From contig NZ_CP037864.1 of NCBI RefSeq assembly GCF_004353845.1, positions 2,976,001 to 3,040,000 on the forward strand: 64,000 nucleotides of DNA, in the 5' to 3' direction. Every line of letters starts with the position of its first letter. Positions within the stretch are counted from its first letter, which is position 1. This stretch comes from Citrobacter arsenatis. Its GTDB lineage: Bacteria; Pseudomonadota; Gammaproteobacteria; Enterobacterales; Enterobacteriaceae. The notes under the pieces are model-generated. The model saw nothing but the letters and a program-made list of their open reading frames with translations, was not told the DNA's origin and did no database searches. Below are positions 39,584 to 48,984 of the stretch, piece by piece. The translations under genes and the position numbers were made by a program.

Positions 39584-40708
39584 ATGAGCAATCTGAGCCC
39601 TGAGTTTATTCTGCCGCAAAATTTCTGTGCCAACCCGCAGGACGCCTGGACGATCCCTGCCCGGTTCTATACCGACCATCAGGCTTTCGAGCACGAGCAG
39701 GAGAAAGTGTTCGCTAAGAGCTGGATTTGCGTCGCCCACAGTAGCGAGCTGGCGAAACCCAATGACTATGTTACCCGGGAAGTGATCGGCGAGAACATCG
39801 TGCTGGTACGTGGTCGCGATAACGTGCTGCGCGCATTCTACAACGTTTGCCCGCATCGCGGTCATCAGTTACTCAGCGGCGAAGGGAAAGCGAAAAATGT
39901 GATTACCTGCCCTTACCACGCCTGGGCGTTCAAGCTTGACGGCAACCTGGCGCATGCGCGTAACTGCGAAAACGTCGCCAACTTTGACAGTGAGAAAGCG
40001 CACCTCACCCCGGTACGGCTGGAAGAATATGCCGGATTCGTGTTTATCAACATGGATCCGAACGCGGGCAGCGTGGAAGAACAACTCCCAGGTCTTGCAG
40101 ACAAAGTTATCGAAGCCTGCCCTGATGTGCATGACCTGAAACTGGCGGCGCGCTTTACGACCCGTACTCCAGCCAACTGGAAGAATATTGTCGATAACTA
40201 TTTGGAGTGCTACCACTGCGGCCCGGCTCACCCTGGTTTTTCCGACTCGGTTCAGGTTGATCGTTACTGGCACACCATGCACGGCAACTGGACGCTGCAA
40301 TACGGTTTCGCCAAACCGTCAGAGCAGTCATTTAAGTTCGAAGAAGGTGTTGATGCCGCCTTCCACGGATTCTGGCTGTGGCCGTGCACCATGCTCAACG
40401 TCACGCCAATCAAAGGCATGATGACCGTTATCTACGAATTCCCGGTGGATGCAGAAACCACGCTGCAAAACTATGACATCTACTTCACCAACGAAGAGCT
40501 GACCGAAGAGCAGAAACAACTGATCGAATGGTATCGCAACGTCTTCCGCCCTGAAGATTTACGTCTGGTTGAAAGCGTCCAAAAAGGGCTGAAATCGCGC
40601 GGGTATCGCGGTCAAGGCCGCATTATGGCCGACACCAGCGGCAGCGGTATCTCCGAACATGGCATTGCCCATTTCCATAATCTGGTCGCACAGGTGTTTC
40701 AGGAATAA
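39584..40708 (+). CDS. yeaW: carnitine monooxygenase oxygenase subunit (CntA/YeaW)
   Basis: A 374-residue Rieske non-haem iron oxygenase. The Rieske cluster ligands are in CPHRGHQL and CPYHAWAF (about residues 88-115). The mononuclear iron site lies in VDNYLECYHCGPAHPGF, with the Glu of YLEC in the place of the bridging acid of CntA. With YeaX it converts carnitine to trimethylamine and malic semialdehyde. It lies 44 bases after yeaV, so co-transcription of transporter and enzyme is likely. Confidence 0.93.
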   Translation: MSNLSPEFILPQNFCANPQDAWTIPARFYTDHQAFEHEQEKVFAKSWICVAHSSELAKPNDYVTREVIGENIVLVRGRDNVLRAFYNVCPHRGHQLLSGEGKAKNVITCPYHAWAFKLDGNLAHARNCENVANFDSEKAHLTPVRLEEYAGFVFINMDPNAGSVEEQLPGLADKVIEACPDVHDLKLAARFTTRTPANWKNIVDNYLECYHCGPAHPGFSDSVQVDRYWHTMHGNWTLQYGFAKPSEQSFKFEEGVDAAFHGFWLWPCTMLNVTPIKGMMTVIYEFPVDAETTLQNYDIYFTNEELTEEQKQLIEWYRNVFRPEDLRLVESVQKGLKSRGYRGQGRIMADTSGSGISEHGIAHFHNLVAQVFQE

Positions 40709-40779
40709 CCAGGGGCTGTAACGACAGGTTCCGGCGCATCGTTAAGCCGCGCCGGACAGATTTTTTAGGGAGTGCCGCA

Positions 40780-41745
40780 ATGTCTGATTATCAAATGCAA
40801 GAAGTCCGGGTCAGCCGGATTGAGACGATTACCGCGCAGGTAAAACGCTTTACCTTAACGGCGACATCAGGCGAGCCGTTGCCCGCGTTTCAGGGTGGCA
40901 GCCATATTATCGTGCAGATGCGTGATGGTGAAAACCTATACAGCAATGCGTACTCGCTGATGAGTTCACCCTTCGATACCAGCGCCTGGCAGATCGCCGT
41001 ACGACTGGAAGAAGCATCCAAAGGCGGCTCACGATATCTGCACCAAAAGGTCAAACCCGGCGACACGCTCACGATCTCCACACCAAACAATCTCTTCGCC
41101 CTCGCCCCTCAGGCACAGAAACATCTGTTGATTGCCGGTGGTATCGGCATTACACCGTTTTTATCGCAGATCCCGGAGCTGGAACACTCTCAGGCAGAGT
41201 GGCAGCTACATTATTGCTCTCCAGGCCAGGACAACTGCGCATTTCATGACGAACTCCTGCAACACCCCAGCGCCGGTCGCATTCATCTGCACCTGTCAAG
41301 CGCAGGCACCCGCCTTGATTTAGCCCGCCTGCTGGCCGATGTTGAACCCGGCACGCACATTTACACCTGCGGGCCAGCGGTGCTCAACGATGCCGTCAGA
41401 GAAGCGGCTTCCCGCCATGGGCTGGACAGCAATACGCTACATTTCGAACAATTTGCGTTGGAAGATAAAAGCGGTGACGCCTTTACCCTGGTGCTGGCGC
41501 GTTCCGGGCGTGAGTTTGTGGTCCCGGAAGAGATGACCATTTTGCAGGTTATTGAAAATAACAAAGCCGCGCGCGTTGAGTGCCTGTGCCGGGAAGGCGT
41601 TTGCGGCACCTGCGAAACGACGATTCTTGAAGGGGAAGCGGATCACCGCGATCAGTATTTCAGCGACGACGAAAAAGCCAGCCAGCAGAGCATGCTCATT
41701 TGCTGCTCACGCGCCAAAGGTAAGCGCCTGGTACTTGATTTGTAA
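40780..41745 (+). CDS. yeaX: carnitine monooxygenase reductase subunit (CntB/YeaX)
   Basis: A 321-residue reductase with FMN- and NAD-binding domains (YSLMSSPFD, GIGITPFLSQIPELE, YTCGPAVLNDAV) and a C-terminal plant-type 2Fe-2S ferredoxin (CLCREGVCGTCET, with the last Cys in SMLICCSRAKG). It passes electrons from NADH to the Rieske subunit. A GC-rich hairpin (about 40729-40758) lies in the 71-base gap after yeaW and may tune the ratio of the subunits. Confidence 0.93.
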   Translation: MSDYQMQEVRVSRIETITAQVKRFTLTATSGEPLPAFQGGSHIIVQMRDGENLYSNAYSLMSSPFDTSAWQIAVRLEEASKGGSRYLHQKVKPGDTLTISTPNNLFALAPQAQKHLLIAGGIGITPFLSQIPELEHSQAEWQLHYCSPGQDNCAFHDELLQHPSAGRIHLHLSSAGTRLDLARLLADVEPGTHIYTCGPAVLNDAVREAASRHGLDSNTLHFEQFALEDKSGDAFTLVLARSGREFVVPEEMTILQVIENNKAARVECLCREGVCGTCETTILEGEADHRDQYFSDDEKASQQSMLICCSRAKGKRLVLDL

Positions 41746-41755
41746 CGTTGCACAG

Positions 41756-41782
41756 GCCGGGTCAACAAGAGCGTGACCCGGC
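41756..41782. terminator. hairpin between convergent yeaX and rnd
   Basis: GCCGGGTCA and TGACCCGGC form a perfect nine-base-pair stem with a nine-base loop; there is no long T tract, so it may be a weak terminator or a 3' end-protecting hairpin. Confidence 0.55.
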
Positions 41783-41794
41783 AACTCTGATAAC

Positions 41795-42922
41795 TTACTG
41801 CGGGTATTCCTGCAACAGCGCGTTGAGACGATCGGACATCAGTTCGCCACGCCAGCCGGAAACCAGCTCCGGCAGGGTCTGCTGCGGCTTTAATTTCCAG
41901 TGCCAGTTGAGCAACTGGTTGATCTGACGACGTGAAGCCAGCAGTTCGACGCTGAGATTTTGTTCTGCGCTCACTTCTGCAACCAGCGCCTTAATGGCTT
42001 TGAACGCCTTGCGATACCCTGGCATATCCATCAAATTCAGCAGCGGCTGCGGCAGCGACTCTTCCGGTAAAGCTTGCGCCTTTTCTACCAGGGAAATCAG
42101 CGTCTTGCCGTGGAAGCGAATTTCGCTCCCGGAAAGGCCCAGGCTATCCAGTTCACCCAGGCTGCCCGGCATATAACGGGCTACCGACCACAGATGCTCT
42201 TCACGCACCACGAAGTTTACCGCCAGATCGCGCTCACGCGCTTTGCGCAGTCGCCAGTCGGCAAGCAGTTGCAGACAGGCCAACTGACGGGTACGCAATT
42301 GCCAGGCGTTGGTGATGTCGCGCCAGGCATCCTCTGGTGCCAGAATATCCTGGCGACGCTGCTGCATCAAGCGGCATTCGTCCAGCGCGGCAGGCAGCCA
42401 ACCGCTGGCTTCAGTTTCAGCCATCAGCTTTGTGGTGATCGGTAACAGATACCAGACGTCAGCCGCCGCGTATTCGCACTGACGCTCAGTCAGCGGTCTG
42501 GCCAACCAGTCGGTACGCGACTCGCTTTTGTCGAGCGCCACGCCCGTAAACTCTTCCACCATCGCGGCGAATCCCCACGACAGCGGACGACCGCAAAAAG
42601 CGGCCAGGATTTGTGTGTCAATCAACGGCTGCGGAAGTTCGCCAAAAGCGTTGAGAAACACTTCCAGGTCTTCGCTTCCCGCATGCAGGAATTTGGTGAT
42701 GGCGGTATCACGTAGAATATCGCGCAATGGCGACCAGTCGGTGATCCCCTGCGGATCAATCAGAGCAACGTGTTTGCCATCAAACAGCTGGATCAGCCCC
42801 AACTGCGGATAATAGGTACGCGTGCGAACAAATTCTGTATCCAGGGCTATCGCCGGAAATTCACGGACGGCTTCACACAGCGTGGCCAACGCGTCGTCCG
42901 TGGTGATCATTTGATAATTCAA
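41795..42922 (-). CDS. rnd: ribonuclease D
   Basis: A 375-residue 3'-5' exonuclease, same length as E. coli RNase D. DEDDy motifs are visible: Exo I IALDTEFVRT, Exo II THLHAGSEDLEVF-like segment KFLHAGSEDLEVF, Exo III CEYAAADVWYL. Two HRDC domains follow. It trims tRNA 3' ends. The start is a TTG at 42922 (LNYQMITTDD), as in E. coli, where translation needs a run of eight U upstream; here exactly eight T precede it (42954-42947 on the minus strand). Confidence 0.95.
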   Translation of the reverse strand: MNYQMITTDDALATLCEAVREFPAIALDTEFVRTRTYYPQLGLIQLFDGKHVALIDPQGITDWSPLRDILRDTAITKFLHAGSEDLEVFLNAFGELPQPLIDTQILAAFCGRPLSWGFAAMVEEFTGVALDKSESRTDWLARPLTERQCEYAAADVWYLLPITTKLMAETEASGWLPAALDECRLMQQRRQDILAPEDAWRDITNAWQLRTRQLACLQLLADWRLRKARERDLAVNFVVREEHLWSVARYMPGSLGELDSLGLSGSEIRFHGKTLISLVEKAQALPEESLPQPLLNLMDMPGYRKAFKAIKALVAEVSAEQNLSVELLASRRQINQLLNWHWKLKPQQTLPELVSGWRGELMSDRLNALLQEYPQ

Positions 42923-42946
42923 ATCGTGCTCTCTTAGGTTTGCGCC

Positions 42947-42971
42947 AAAAAAAACGCCGGATTACCCGGCG
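42947..42971 (-). terminator. fadD terminator whose U8 tract is also the rnd translation element
   Basis: Minus-strand CGCCGG-GTAAT-CCGGCG followed by eight T, 24 bases after the fadD stop. The eight T lie about 24 bases upstream of the rnd TTG start, the place of the U8 sequence known to be needed for RNase D translation in E. coli. Confidence 0.85.
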
Positions 42972-42994
42972 TTTTCTACTGGCTGACTTAACGC

Positions 42995-44680
42995 TCAGCC
43001 TTTATTGTCCACTTTGGCGCGCGCTTCGTCACGTAATTCTCGTCGCAAAATTTTACCGACGTTAGATTTCGGCAGCTCATCGCGAAACTCCACCAGCTTC
43101 GGTACTTTATAACCCGTCAGGTGACGACGACAGAAAGTGACCAGCGCCTCATCGGTTAACGAGGCATCTTTCTTCACCACGAAAATTTTTACTGCTTCAC
43201 CGCTGCTGCCTGAAGGAACGCCAACTGCAGCCACTTCCTGCACGCCAGGATGTTGCATAACCACGTCTTCAATTTCGTTCGGATAAACGTTAAAGCCGGA
43301 GACCAGGATCATATCTTTTTTACGATCGACAATTCGCAGGAAGCCTTCTTCATCCATCACCGCAATATCGCCGGTGTGCAGCCAGCCGTCTTTAACGATT
43401 TCGTCAGTGGCGTCTGGTCGCTGCCAGTAGCCCAGCATCACCTGCGGACCTTTCACGCACAGTTCGCCCGGTTCTCCCGGCGGCACTTCGTTGTCGTCGT
43501 CATCCACCAGTTTGACCTCGGTGGAAGGAACAGGTAACCCGATACTGCCGCTATGGTAGTCGATATCGTGCGGGTTGACGCTCACCAGCGGGGCGCACTC
43601 CGTCAGACCATAGCCTTCCAGCAGATACTGCCCCGTCAGCTTCACCCAACGTTCAGCTACCGCCTGTTGAACCGGCATGCCGCCGCCTGCTGAAAGGTGC
43701 AGTGACGAGAAATCCAGTTGCTGGAACTCTTTGTTATTCAGCAGCGCGTTAAACAGCGTATTGACGCCGGTCATCGCGGTGAACGGATACTTCGCCAGCT
43801 CTTTTACCAGCCCTGGAATATCACGCGGGTTAGTAATCAGCAGGTTTTGACCGCCCAGCTCAATAAACAGCAGGCAGTTCATCGTTAGCGCAAAAATGTG
43901 ATACAGCGGTAGGGCCGTTACCACCAACTCTTTACCCGGATGCAGCAACGGGCCATAGGTGGCGTTAACCTGCTCCAGATTAGCCAGCATGTTACGGTGC
44001 GTGAGCATCGCGCCTTTCGCCACGCCGGTTGTCCCGCCGGTATATTGCAGGAACGCCAAATCTTCCGACACTACTTCAGGCTTCACGTACTGCATGCGAT
44101 AACCGTTTTGCAGCGCACTGCGAAACGAGATGGCATCCGGCAGGTGATATTTCGGCACCAGCCGCTTGATATACTTGACGACGAAGTTGACCAGCGTCCC
44201 TTTAGCGGTTGACAGCTGATCGCCCATCCGCGTCAGGATAACGTGTTGCACCGACGTTTTGTCGACCACTTTTTCCAACGTGTGGGCAAAGTTAGACACG
44301 ATGACAATTGCCGACGCGCCGCTGTCGTTAAGCTGATGTTCCAGCTCGCGAGGCGTGTACAGCGGGTTCACGTTCACGACGATCATGCCGGCACGTAAAA
44401 TCCCAAACAGTGCGACCGGATATTGCAGCAGGTTCGGCATCATCAGCGCGACGCGATCGCCCTTTTTCAGCCCGAGTCCTTGTTGCAAATAGGCCGCAAA
44501 TGCCCGGCTACGTTCTTCAAGCTTGCGGAAGGTCATCACCTCCCCCATGTTTACAAACGCAGGCTGATCGGCATACCGTCTTACTGAGTGTTCAAAGAGT
44601 TCCACCAGGGATTGATAACGGTCAGGATTGATCTCCGCAGGAACACCAGCGGGATAACGGTTAAGCCAAACCTTTTTCAA
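42995..44680 (-). CDS. fadD: long-chain fatty acid CoA ligase
   Basis: A 561-residue acyl-CoA synthetase. The ATP/AMP motif is YTGGTTGVAKGAML (about 213-226), the second motif GYGLTECAPLVS, and the FACS signature GWLHTGDIAVMDEEGFLRIV. It activates fatty acids as they enter through FadL and is associated with the inner membrane. The start is TTG (LKKVWLNRYPAG) at 44680, as in E. coli; the open frame extends further but carries the promoter. FadR repression is expected. Confidence 0.96.
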   Translation of the reverse strand: MKKVWLNRYPAGVPAEINPDRYQSLVELFEHSVRRYADQPAFVNMGEVMTFRKLEERSRAFAAYLQQGLGLKKGDRVALMMPNLLQYPVALFGILRAGMIVVNVNPLYTPRELEHQLNDSGASAIVIVSNFAHTLEKVVDKTSVQHVILTRMGDQLSTAKGTLVNFVVKYIKRLVPKYHLPDAISFRSALQNGYRMQYVKPEVVSEDLAFLQYTGGTTGVAKGAMLTHRNMLANLEQVNATYGPLLHPGKELVVTALPLYHIFALTMNCLLFIELGGQNLLITNPRDIPGLVKELAKYPFTAMTGVNTLFNALLNNKEFQQLDFSSLHLSAGGGMPVQQAVAERWVKLTGQYLLEGYGLTECAPLVSVNPHDIDYHSGSIGLPVPSTEVKLVDDDDNEVPPGEPGELCVKGPQVMLGYWQRPDATDEIVKDGWLHTGDIAVMDEEGFLRIVDRKKDMILVSGFNVYPNEIEDVVMQHPGVQEVAAVGVPSGSSGEAVKIFVVKKDASLTDEALVTFCRRHLTGYKVPKLVEFRDELPKSNVGKILRRELRDEARAKVDNKG

Positions 44681-44752
44681 TACATCACCTCTAAAATGCG
44701 TATTCGTCGTCATCACAACCCCAGGCAATAAACAAACTGTTAACATAATATT

Positions 44753-44769
44753 AACTCAGCGTACCAGTT
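44753..44769 (-). promoter_or_regulatory. candidate FadR operator upstream of fadD
   Basis: Minus-strand AACTGGTACGCTGAGTT resembles the FadR consensus AACTGGTCNGACCAGTT, 73-89 bases upstream of the fadD start. Confidence 0.5.
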
Positions 44770-44884
44770 TGTTTATTACACAACGACAAGGTTGCGAAGC
44801 ACGTCACTATTTATTTTTCTTATATCCACGTTAATGCAGAAACAGCGGACGAGCCGCTGTTTCTTTTACTAATAAAACAAAGAG

Positions 44885-45469
44885 TTACTCAGTTACTATG
44901 GTCTGAACCTGTGCCGGACCGGGATTGTACCATCCCCATCCGCCATAGCCACCGTAAGGCCAGCCGCGCGCACCGTAAAACCAGGGGTCGATAGGCTGAG
45001 GTGGCATAACAATTTGCTGAGTAATATGCCAGCGTTTATAGCCGGTTACCTGCATCAGCATGAATTTATACGGCGTATTACCGATTTTTCCGTCCACCGT
45101 ACCGGTAATCGGACCGACGACGGTAACCAGTTGTCCACGAAAGTCCACCGGGTCGAGGAAGCCATTTACATCAGCATATATCCGCCCACGGGAGGCTTCG
45201 CCCAGCACGGGTCGTGCTCCACTATCAAGCGGTACGGTGGCAATTTCCAGACGGGATTTTCCCTGCTGGTTCTGAATATCCACCACTTTGCCGCCGAAAC
45301 GTGCTTCCTGACCAACATACAACTGCGGCGCATTCATCACCCGCACCAGATCCTGCTGCGGCGTAGGGCTAGAACCTTTAATCGCGTCCGGGATAGTGAC
45401 GCAGCCGCTAAGCATCAACGCGAATGCGCCCGCCATCACACCTTTCAATAACTGCTTTTGCACCGCCAT
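44885..45469 (-). CDS. yeaY: YeaY, Slp-family outer membrane lipoprotein
   Basis: A 194-residue lipoprotein homologous to E. coli YeaY and Slp. The signal peptide ends in the lipobox LMLSGC, with Val after Cys, and the mature protein has the Slp domain (YVGQEARFGGKVVDIQNQQG, LDPVDFRGQLVTVVGPITG). The C-terminus is glycine- and tyrosine-rich. Function unknown; in E. coli the gene is under sigma-E control. ATG 45469 gives the proper signal peptide. Confidence 0.92.
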   Translation of the reverse strand: MAVQKQLLKGVMAGAFALMLSGCVTIPDAIKGSSPTPQQDLVRVMNAPQLYVGQEARFGGKVVDIQNQQGKSRLEIATVPLDSGARPVLGEASRGRIYADVNGFLDPVDFRGQLVTVVGPITGTVDGKIGNTPYKFMLMQVTGYKRWHITQQIVMPPQPIDPWFYGARGWPYGGYGGWGWYNPGPAQVQTIVTE

Positions 45470-45563
45470 ATTGCGACTCCCTTTTCTTAGCTTTTGCCCC
45501 GGCCTGTTCACAGTGCTGTGCACCGACGTCTGTGTAAATTAACCGGGGATGTACTACTAAGAT

Positions 45564-46259
45564 TCATTCTTTACCGGGAAGTTTCTTCCACGCTACGGTG
45601 TTACGTAAATAAACCGGTTCAGCATGTTCAACCGCCACGGTCTTACCGGCAGCCAGCATTTGCGTGGCGACAGGCAACATGTCTTCAGCCGCCGGAAGCA
45701 ACACGTCGCCATCGCTGAGGGTCAAACCGCTGTCTTTACCAAGCTCAGGCCAGGCAGGCCAGCCCGTCCCGACCGTTACCCACTCGCCAGACAGTTGCAG
45801 TAAACGCTCATGCACCTGCTCAGGGGTTAACACCGCTTCGGTTTCTTCGCCACGCCAGTTGCCGCTTTCATCACGCTGGTATTCGGCCCAGTAGACTTCG
45901 CCCATTCGTGCATCAATTGCCGCCAGTACGCGGGTCGCGCCTGACTTGCGCCAGGCTCCCTGCGCCATTGTTGCGAGGGTGGAAACGCCGATCATGGGTA
46001 AATTCGCGCCTAACGCCAGCCCCTGAGCAATGCCAATCCCAATACGTACGCCGGTGAAACTGCCGGGACCGCGACCAAACGCCAGGGCGTCGATATCGGT
46101 TAACGTGAGATCGCCAGCGGCAAGGATTTCCTCGACCATCGGTAAAATTCGTTGGGTATGTTCTCGTGGGCAAAGCTCGAAATGAGCCTTGATAGTACCG
46201 TCATTCCACAGGGCAACAGAGCACGCCTCTGTGGCGGTATCGATAGCCAGAATTCGCAT
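45564..46259 (-). CDS. tsaB: TsaB, tRNA threonylcarbamoyladenosine protein
   Basis: A 231-residue ASKHA-fold protein, same length as E. coli TsaB (YeaZ). N-terminal ILAIDTATEACSVALWNDG and FGRGPGSFTGVRIGIGIAQG are diagnostic. It is the pseudo-catalytic partner of TsaD in forming t6A37 on ANN-decoding tRNAs and is essential in E. coli. Confidence 0.96.
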   Translation of the reverse strand: MRILAIDTATEACSVALWNDGTIKAHFELCPREHTQRILPMVEEILAAGDLTLTDIDALAFGRGPGSFTGVRIGIGIAQGLALGANLPMIGVSTLATMAQGAWRKSGATRVLAAIDARMGEVYWAEYQRDESGNWRGEETEAVLTPEQVHERLLQLSGEWVTVGTGWPAWPELGKDSGLTLSDGDVLLPAAEDMLPVATQMLAAGKTVAVEHAEPVYLRNTVAWKKLPGKE

Positions 46260-46318
46260 GGGTATTTGTGATCAGATCAAATAAATTTGGCGCGCATCTT
46301 ACCACACTCCGTAACAAA

Positions 46319-48229
46319 TTACTCAGTCGTTGGTATGGCAAGAAAGCGAACAGCGCGAGCAATGTCACGCGTGCGCGGCGCAGGCGGAAGGCTCGCCAGG
46401 AAGGTGGCGCCGTAAGGTCGCATCACCAGACGATTGTCGCAAATCACCAGCACCCCGCGGTCATCGGCATCACGAATCAAGCGGCCCACCCCCTGTTTCA
46501 GGGTGATGACCGCATCCGGCAACTGGACGTCTTCAAACGGATCGCCGCCGCGCAAACGACAGTCCTCCATTCGGGCTTTTAACAGCGGGTCGTCCGGCGA
46601 CGTAAACGGCAGTTTATCGATTATCACCAGCGACAGCGTATCGCCGCGCACGTCCACGCCTTCCCAGAAGCTGCTGGTGGCAACCAGTAGCGCATTACCT
46701 GCGCTGACAAACTGCTGTAGCAGTTGTCCTTTGCTGGTTTCGCCCTGCAGCAGGACAGGAAGCGTCATGGTGGCGCGGAATTGTTCCGCCAGATCGCGCA
46801 TCATCGCGTGTGAGGTACACAGCATAAAGCAGCGTCCATTATTCGCTTCGATAATGGGACGCAGCATGGAGGCCAACTGACGCGCAGCCCCCGGCTGATT
46901 GGTTTGCGGGAGATTACGCGGCACGCACAGTAGCGCCTGGCGGGTGTAATCAAAGGGACTGGGCAGCAGCATCGACTCGGCATCTTCAATTCCCAGCCGC
47001 GCGGTGAAATGATGAAGATCATCGTTTACCGACAGCGTCGCGGAGGTAAAAATCCAGCAGCCCGGCTTTTGTTCCATCACCTCTTTGAATTTGTCCGCCA
47101 CCGTGAGCGGCGTAAGCGCGAGGGTGAAATGGCGGGAGGTGCATTCATACCAGTAGCTGAAACCAGGCTGGTTTATCTCTTTCAGACGCTTCAGACGAGC
47201 GCGGTAAAGCGTGGCGCGTTCAAACGCGGCATCCAGTAAAGCCGAACGTCCGAGGGATAGTTTCGCCACGTCGTAACACAGCTCCAGCGTGTCATCGAGC
47301 AACAAAAATGCGCGCTGCACGCGCTGGTCGGCCAGCAGTTCGCGCAGATTTCCGCGATAGCCCGGCTCACCTAGCTGTAAACGGAAGTCCTGAGCGCTTT
47401 GCGCCAACCGGTCAGCGCATTTTTGCAGCTGCTGAGTGTCTTTCAGCTCAGTGCGATAGGCAATGGTGATGTCTTTGGCCAAATCCAGCAGTTGGCGGCT
47501 GGAGAGCGATTGACCAAAGTACTGGCTGGCGATATCCGGTAACTGGTGCGCTTCATCGAAGATCATCACCTCCGCTTCCGGGATCAGCTCGCCAAACCCA
47601 CTCTCCTTCACCACCATATCAGCGAGAAACAGATGGTGGTTTACCACGACTACATCCGCATCCATCGCTTTTTTGCGCGCTTTAACGACAAAGCACTCTT
47701 TGTACAGCGGGCAGTCGCTGCCGAGACAATTATCGTTAGTGCTGGTCACCAGCGGCCAGGCCTGAGAATCTTCCGCCACGCTGACGCAGGTGCTGATGTC
47801 GCCATCAAGGGTTTGATTTGACCACGAGCGTAACAGAATGACGTCGCTTAAGGTTTGTACCGGCAGGTCACCCCCGGCCAGCGCCTGTTGTTCAAGGCGC
47901 TCAAGGCACAGATAGTTTGAACGTCCTTTCAGCAGCGCCAGTTTACCAGTGAATTCCAGCGCTTTCGCAACGGTCGGAAGATCGCGGCTATAAAGCTGAT
48001 CCTGCAACGCCTTCGAGCCCGTGGAGACAATAACCTTCTTTCCGGCGCGCAGCGCGGGGGCAAGATAAGCGTAGGTTTTACCCGTTCCGGTTCCGGCTTC
48101 AACCACCAGCGGTTGCGATTTTTCAATAGCATGGCTGACCGCGAAGGCCATCTGCCGCTGTGGTTCACGCGGTTTAAAACCGGGTATCGCTTTAGCCAAC
48201 TGACCGTCTGCTGCAAAATCGTCCGTCAC
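46319..48229 (-). CDS. yoaA: YoaA, DinG/XPD-family DNA helicase
   Basis: A 636-residue superfamily 2 helicase. Walker A is VEAGTGTGKTYAYL (about 43-56), DEAH box IFDEAHQLPD, and four cysteines of an XPD-like Fe-S cluster appear between (CLGSDCPLYKECFVVKAR). The C-terminal VGRLIRDADDRGVLVICD is motif VI. In E. coli it works with HolC (chi) in repair of stalled forks and in AZT tolerance. It ends 59 bases before tsaB and is divergent from yoaB. Confidence 0.95.
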   Translation of the reverse strand: MTDDFAADGQLAKAIPGFKPREPQRQMAFAVSHAIEKSQPLVVEAGTGTGKTYAYLAPALRAGKKVIVSTGSKALQDQLYSRDLPTVAKALEFTGKLALLKGRSNYLCLERLEQQALAGGDLPVQTLSDVILLRSWSNQTLDGDISTCVSVAEDSQAWPLVTSTNDNCLGSDCPLYKECFVVKARKKAMDADVVVVNHHLFLADMVVKESGFGELIPEAEVMIFDEAHQLPDIASQYFGQSLSSRQLLDLAKDITIAYRTELKDTQQLQKCADRLAQSAQDFRLQLGEPGYRGNLRELLADQRVQRAFLLLDDTLELCYDVAKLSLGRSALLDAAFERATLYRARLKRLKEINQPGFSYWYECTSRHFTLALTPLTVADKFKEVMEQKPGCWIFTSATLSVNDDLHHFTARLGIEDAESMLLPSPFDYTRQALLCVPRNLPQTNQPGAARQLASMLRPIIEANNGRCFMLCTSHAMMRDLAEQFRATMTLPVLLQGETSKGQLLQQFVSAGNALLVATSSFWEGVDVRGDTLSLVIIDKLPFTSPDDPLLKARMEDCRLRGGDPFEDVQLPDAVITLKQGVGRLIRDADDRGVLVICDNRLVMRPYGATFLASLPPAPRTRDIARAVRFLAIPTTE

Positions 48230-48370
48230 ACTGCCCCCTGTTCATTTGAACAGGGATTATGTCAGGCCAGCGTGTCTTTCGCCAGTTGAAGAGGTGACGT
48301 GGACACAACATTATGGCAGTCTTGGCGCAAGCCAAAGCCATTATGAAAAAACGTAAATGAGGAATGATTT

Positions 48371-48715
48371 ATGACGATTGTGCGCATTGATGCCGAAGCG
48401 CGTTGGTCCGACGTAGTTATCCACAACAACACGCTGTATTACACCGGCGTGCCGGAAAATCTGGATGCCGACGCTTTTGAGCAAACGGCAAATACGCTGG
48501 CGCAAATTGATGCGGTACTGGAAAAACAGGGCAGCAACAAGTCACGTATTCTTGATGCCACCCTGTTCCTGGCGGACAAAAACGATTTTGCTGCCATGAA
48601 CAAAGCCTGGGACGCGTGGGTTGTTGCAGGCCACGCGCCGGTACGTTGTACTGTTCAGGCTGGGTTGATGAACCCGAAGTACAAAGTTGAGATTAAAATT
48701 ATCGCTGCGGTTTAA
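48371..48715 (+). CDS. yoaB: YoaB, RidA-family protein
   Basis: A 114-residue protein of the YjgF/YER057c/UK114 family with the catalytic-type Arg in GHAPVRCTVQAGL. RidA itself hydrolyses reactive enamine/imine intermediates; the YoaB subgroup's role is not established. Unlike E. coli there is no yoaC after it. Confidence 0.92.
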   Translation: MTIVRIDAEARWSDVVIHNNTLYYTGVPENLDADAFEQTANTLAQIDAVLEKQGSNKSRILDATLFLADKNDFAAMNKAWDAWVVAGHAPVRCTVQAGLMNPKYKVEIKIIAAV

Positions 48716-48721
48716 GCGGCG

Positions 48722-48901
48722 TTACTCGTCTTCATCTTCAAAACGCGCCACGATCCGCTCGCCGGTATGGCTGGCGCGTAACTCTTCAGCAACCAAAGCA
48801 ATGGCTTGTCCGCTGCTCATCCCTTGCGACATCAGTTCCTGAATACGCTCTACCGCTTTTTGCTGCTGCTCATGACTGAGTGAAGGTAAACCTGCAAACA
48901 T
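48722..48901 (-). CDS. yoaH: YoaH, UPF0181 small protein
   Basis: A 59-residue protein ([20 protein letters not shown] ... ARFEDEDE) practically identical to E. coli YoaH. Conserved helical protein of unknown function. It is divergent from pabB, with the pabB promoter between, and its stop is 6 bases from yoaB, convergent. Confidence 0.93.
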
Positions 48902-48984
48902 TGTTAACTCCTGCTAAATTGTCTGCGCTAATTATTTCATGCTACCGGGCAGTTAGCCAGTAGAGTAGCAACGAGTCAGGACTG

